Part shown: one piece after another, positions 59,816-64,000 of the stretch
How positions within the stretch are numbered: position 1 is the first letter of the stretch
Layout of the letters: the number at the start of each line of letters is the position of its first letter
Assembly: GCA_022747635.1 (NCBI GenBank)
Contig: JAKTNV010000014.1
Location: forward strand, 5,842,001 to 5,906,000
DNA length: 64,000 bases
Source of the DNA: Hetaerina americana
Taxonomy: Eukaryota; Arthropoda; Insecta; Odonata; Calopterygidae
Direction of reading: 5' to 3'
The notes under the pieces: model-generated
Seen by the model: the letters and a program-made list of their open reading frames with translations, nothing else
Database searches by the model: none
What the model was told of the DNA's origin: nothing
Translations under genes and position numbers: made by a program

Positions 59816-62800
59816 CATTAAAAAACGTCACTTGAAGCAAAATCTGGTGAATATATAGCAATGAAACAGAGATCCTTACATTCGAGAGAGACGATCTTTG
59901 GGAATTTCAAATTCCAGTGCTAAGATTCCTAAATCTTCAGTGCAACTAACTAAACGAACACCTCGAACTCAATTTATAGAAGGAGTATTCGTTCAAAGTT
60001 CCATTGCTTATCACCCAAGCTCCAAGCAAACTAAAATAAGCTACTATTTTCACTCATTTACGTCCACTTCACTCATATTATAATGAATTATAATAATATG
60101 AAATCATTTGGGCAATTTTCCTCTATAAAATAAAATTTAAAATGTGTCGTATTTTTGTCAAAATTCATAAAAACTCGCATCGTTTAAACTTTTCCAATTG
60201 CGGGAAGAATTATTAAAGAGAGTGAATTCTCTTTTCGTTCCTTGTTATATTTGATTCCAAAAGGGTAGATTATATGAAAGCCGGTGAGAATGACTATTAA
60301 GAGATATTATAAAAAAGTTTATCCAATTATGGTCTAAATGATCGAGTTCCGGAGGCATCCTTTATAAAACCGTGATGTTTCACGTCAATGAGAGGCATTA
60401 TATTTCTTTTTGTCTATCAAAGTGTGTTTCCCGCCTTCGAAGTCAACCGCCTGCCTTGGCTGTCGCCTACGATTCGAAGTCCTCCGAAGCGAAAACACGG
60501 CCTTAATTCCCTCCCTCCCACGGTGAATCCTAATCCCCATCGACTACCCACTCAAAGCCTTTCCGTGCTCACCATCCTCATCCCTTCCTCGCCCGACTCC
60601 CCAATCTCCCATCACTCCCCCGCAAACACCATCGCAACCACGTACCCTCCCCACACCCCCATCAGCGGACCGCACGCTTGCTTCCGGGACCTCAAGTCGG
60701 GAGTGATTTTCTCTCCACCCGCTCCCACCCCCGGAGAATCAAAGGGGTGGGAGGGGAAGGTGGGAAAAATTACGAGAGAGTGGAGGGAAGTGGAGGCAAG
60801 AAAGTGACGGCGATCTCTTGAAACGTGAGACACGAAAAGGGGTGAGGTGAGTGGTACTCTCCCCACTTTTAACTTTTCGTTATTTTTTTCCACCTTCTTC
60901 CACCCACCTTCTATCCCTTTCGCGAAAGAGCCACCGCAAAAGGATACGAACGGAAACCTTCGACCGCATTTAAAACGCGATACGTCAAGACTGAAGGGTT
61001 TCCGCTCCTATTCCTTCACCTCTCCCTTTATTTCCATCTCATTTCAGTCAAAAGTTTTCGTGGCGCGCGAAACGCAGCGAACGCAGATGTGAGGACGCCG
61101 GCCGGCTCCCTAACCCGGCTGAAGGGACTTGACGTGACTACCATGCGTGACCTCGGAGGTGGGCACGCACGCGTCACGTTGTGACAAGAGGATTTTTCTT
61201 CTGGCACGCCTACCCGCCTCCTTTCTTTATTCTAATCAGAAACTCCCGCGAGCAAGATCGAGGGAAAGGGGGCTTCGTAAACGTTCCTTAAGCGTTTGAT
61301 GGGAAATAATTGGAGGGGAAAAAGTTTCTGCATGAATACTATTTTAAAGCTCCTATGAATATAATGAAAAGAATATATCCATAGCATGATCCAGTGTAAA
61401 TAAAGTAAAGGTTAAGGGACAGATACTGTTCTCATTTTATGCCGCATCGGCAAGTAGGTTATACGGATGTTTAATTATTTCTCTGGAATCTGGAAAAAAA
61501 ACACTTAGATATTTGTGAAATAATACGCTGACAGAAAATTTTCGCTTAATTATTAAGGCAGAGTCATCAATCATCAGTATCTCGAGAACATTTCCGAAAA
61601 GAACGGAACCGGTAGATGAAAAGTTTACCAAAAATTATATTTTTAAATGATTCGAACATTAAAATATGCGTGGATCTCGTCAAAGATAGCCAGACACACA
61701 TCACGCCCGCGCCATAAAGTGAGAGACTTAATCACCGAAGGAGTTCGCCATATCTGCACGGTTCGACTAAAAATCTTACGACAGCTCGTCCGTCTGCCGT
61801 AAATTCTGAAGAACGATCTGTATTTCTTAAATCAAGTGCCAAGCCACGCCATGACGCGCCGAAATTTTCACAATACCCTTCGGCGCATTCCTTCCACAAA
61901 ATAAATACGCCGCATACAACATCCCACCAAACTTAGGGGGACGCAAAACGGTACGGGGTGGGGGCGTCTATTTAGAAAAACAGAAAAACACGCTGAGCAA
62001 ACCGAGCGAGGGGAGAGGGAGGGTGAGGAGTATCCGACAATGACTTGGAAATCGCTTAATTTGCATTGATTTATACGAGAGCGACACAATGGAACGCGAA
62101 CCGACTCCATTCTGTTTCCGAAATGAGGATCCATTTGATCCATTTCCCAATAAAATAATACTGAACTCATGCGCGCGGCCTCATCGGCAGGATCGTGACC
62201 GAGCATTTTTCACCACCCCCCGACCCCCCTTCAACCTCCCGGACCTCCCACCCATTCCGACCCTCCCCCCCTCATAACCCTCACGCTCCCTCCGCGGCCT
62301 CTCCTCGACCCCCATCCACGCCGTCGACGGGAGTCCCGACTTGGGGCGAAGGGAAACGACTTGAAAGCGATAAAGGTCGACGGGGTTCATCGTCTCCAGC
62401 ATCCCCCCACCGCCCGAAAGAATGGCTCCGACGTGCGTGCCGCATCACACCCCCTCACACTTCCGCGACGGACATTGGTGCGCCGATGGCCGATAACGTT
62501 TCCTCGTGATTTACGCGGTGGAGATCACATTTCAGCCGGAAATGCCCTCCCGACCCCTCCCTCTCTCCCCACCCCCGCGAGATATGGAGAGATGGATGCT
62601 CTTCTGCCTATCTATAGATTCCGACGGAAAAGAGTTTGACTGAAAATACAATCATTATTCTCATACGCGATAAATACCGAGTAACTAAACGATGTTTAAA
62701 AGATTAGGATGAATAATTCCACCGAGGGTTTTGACATAAAAACGCAACTCTGGGAGCAAACGAGGGAACTGAAATCCTTGAGTATTTGAAAATATCACCT

Positions 62801-63774
62801 ATTTTTTTCTTCTCAAGTCAAAAATTTTATTGAGCCGAAATTTTCAACGGAACGCTTAATCTTGTCTGGTGTTTCTAAAGAAAAAATAAATTGAGGGATT
62901 CTATCCCTCCTTGTTTGACGATTAATCTCACGCCTAGCGGGATTAAAAGACTATCACCTAGATTGCCTTTTAAATGCCACACTTTAGAAACACCAATTTC
63001 TATGCAATTCTCCACTTTGGGTCCAATCTTTGAGCCACGTCACTATGGTTATTTCTTATTCCAAGCCACCTGAAACGAAAAGTCTACCAGTATCATCCAT
63101 AAAACGTAAACCTATAGATCCCATGCCATGGAAATTCCTCTTCGGAACGGATAGCATCAACGTTGTTTTTTGTTTATTTGGGAGGGAAAAGTTTCGAGAG
63201 GCGATTAACTCATACTAAAAAGAATGGTGTGAAAAAATTAAGTTGAGAGTTCGACCCGTGATTACTATTTGTGTAAAACGAGAAAAAATATTCAAGACGA
63301 ACTAGAGAGAACTTCAAAGACAAAATTTTGGCGATTGGTGGGTACTTTGCGTGTTCTCGATATTAAGGAACATTAGTTTTAATTTTCTCGACATAATAAG
63401 CCACAGTAAAATACTATATACTTCCTACCCCTAAACTGTTGATTTGCTCGAAGGAAAGCATTATAAACTAACCCAAGAATAATGTATATACATATTTTGA
63501 TAAGTGTACTATGTACTATCAAGTGCCAAGAGGAATCATAACAGTAAGAAATCAAAGACATGCCAGTAATAGCGGAAAAGTTCGAATTACAAGCAAGGAC
63601 AAAGTTAAACGCTGCGTAGACATCTAGTGAATTCGTTGGTGCATTTCCATGAGTGGTTAGTACATGTATGTGATTGTGTGTAAGCTAAAATGGGTTTTGC
63701 AAGAATACATGCAAATCTGTGGGTGTGAATTGGCCTGAATTTGTTCTTTTTGCGTGTGGTTTTTATATTGCTTC
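59816..63774. other. No gene seen; two GC-rich blocks
   Basis: GC-rich, strand-biased blocks lie at about 60430-60950 and 61960-62600, separated by AT-rich DNA. Their frames (60388-60807 plus, 61868-62206 minus, 62195-62509 plus) are low in complexity and mutually overlapping. Nothing else is recognised. Confidence 0.5.
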
Positions 63775-63845
63775 ACGGGTGGTGACCTACAACCCCCCGC
63801 CACACACCCTTGCGGCCGTTTGTGAGATATTGTGCAGATGTAAAT
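63775..63845 (+). mobile_element. LINE 3' terminal tag
   Basis: ccccgccacacacccttgcg followed by a gcagatgtaaatg tail. The frame reads PPPHTLAAVCEI, another variant of the family's C-terminal peptide. Confidence 0.7.
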
Positions 63846-64000
63846 GTGCCTACACCTAATATGGCTTATCCGTGGCAATCTGATTTTCCTGAATTAAAAT
63901 TTACCATTGCAAAAATCGGGAGAGCATAATGTACAACCTCGTAAAGATGAAAAAATATCGATTTCGCCCTTCCTAATTATCCCATTAAATCAATTCCATC

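Noticed and set aside
1..64000. CRISPR array, bacterial operon or phage region
   Set aside because: No spaced direct repeats, ribosome-binding-site-led gene runs or phage proteins. The repeats and transposons are eukaryotic.

Overview
The window looks like intergenic or intronic DNA from an animal nuclear genome, most likely an arthropod and probably an insect. It is mostly AT-rich and has no run of long open frames. The recognisable content is decayed mobile elements typical of arthropods: 5'-truncated Jockey/CR1-like LINEs, a Helitron helicase, two mariner remnants, a possible hAT-type MITE, tRNA-derived SINEs and Penelope-type (hammerhead-bearing) sequence. I cannot name the species. No complete, confidently functional host gene is visible. 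Most open frames above 60 codons sit in purine- or pyrimidine-rich, low-complexity DNA and I do not regard them as genes.

Layout. 1-1.2 kb: a perfect 28-bp palindrome at the left edge, then GC-rich DNA. 1.58-1.95 kb: a composite of short repeats including two tRNA-like SINE heads in opposite orientation. 4.49-5.18 kb: a LINE 3' end split by a 229-bp fold-back element with 8-bp target duplications. 5.2-13.8 kb: mostly featureless apart from short repeat fragments. 14.2-15.8 kb: a broken Helitron PIF1-type helicase with an uninterrupted 340-codon core. 21.4-23.6 kb: two LINE 3' ends of different age. 28.24 kb: a pre-miRNA-like hairpin. 30.65-30.87 kb: a TA/CA mosaic microsatellite. 33.8-37.2 kb: the densest mobile cluster (LINE, hAT-like MITE, inverted Penelope-like pair, SINE, internally deleted mariner with perfect 34-bp TIRs, second SINE head). 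42.7-44.7 kb: LINE and SINE. 47.6-49.2 kb: four LINE fragments in one orientation. 51.1 kb: a candidate first coding exon of a membrane or secreted protein on the minus strand beside a CpG-rich block. 55.3 kb: the best hammerhead-ribozyme candidate. 55.9-56.5 kb: a diverged LINE. 59.6-59.8 kb: a second mariner remnant.

How it fits together. The Jockey/CR1-like family supplied at least 16 fragments, many being only the last 50-70 bp. Those tags read through as the C-terminal end of the LINE reverse-transcriptase ORF. About eighteen GC-rich polypurine/polypyrimidine blocks of 0.3-1.2 kb alternate with AT-rich DNA, and their function is unclear. I did not find a coherent undescribed multi-gene system. 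The items most worth checking are the hammerhead and fold-back sequences, the HTH-only mariner ORF, the 51.1-kb exon and the 28.24-kb hairpin.
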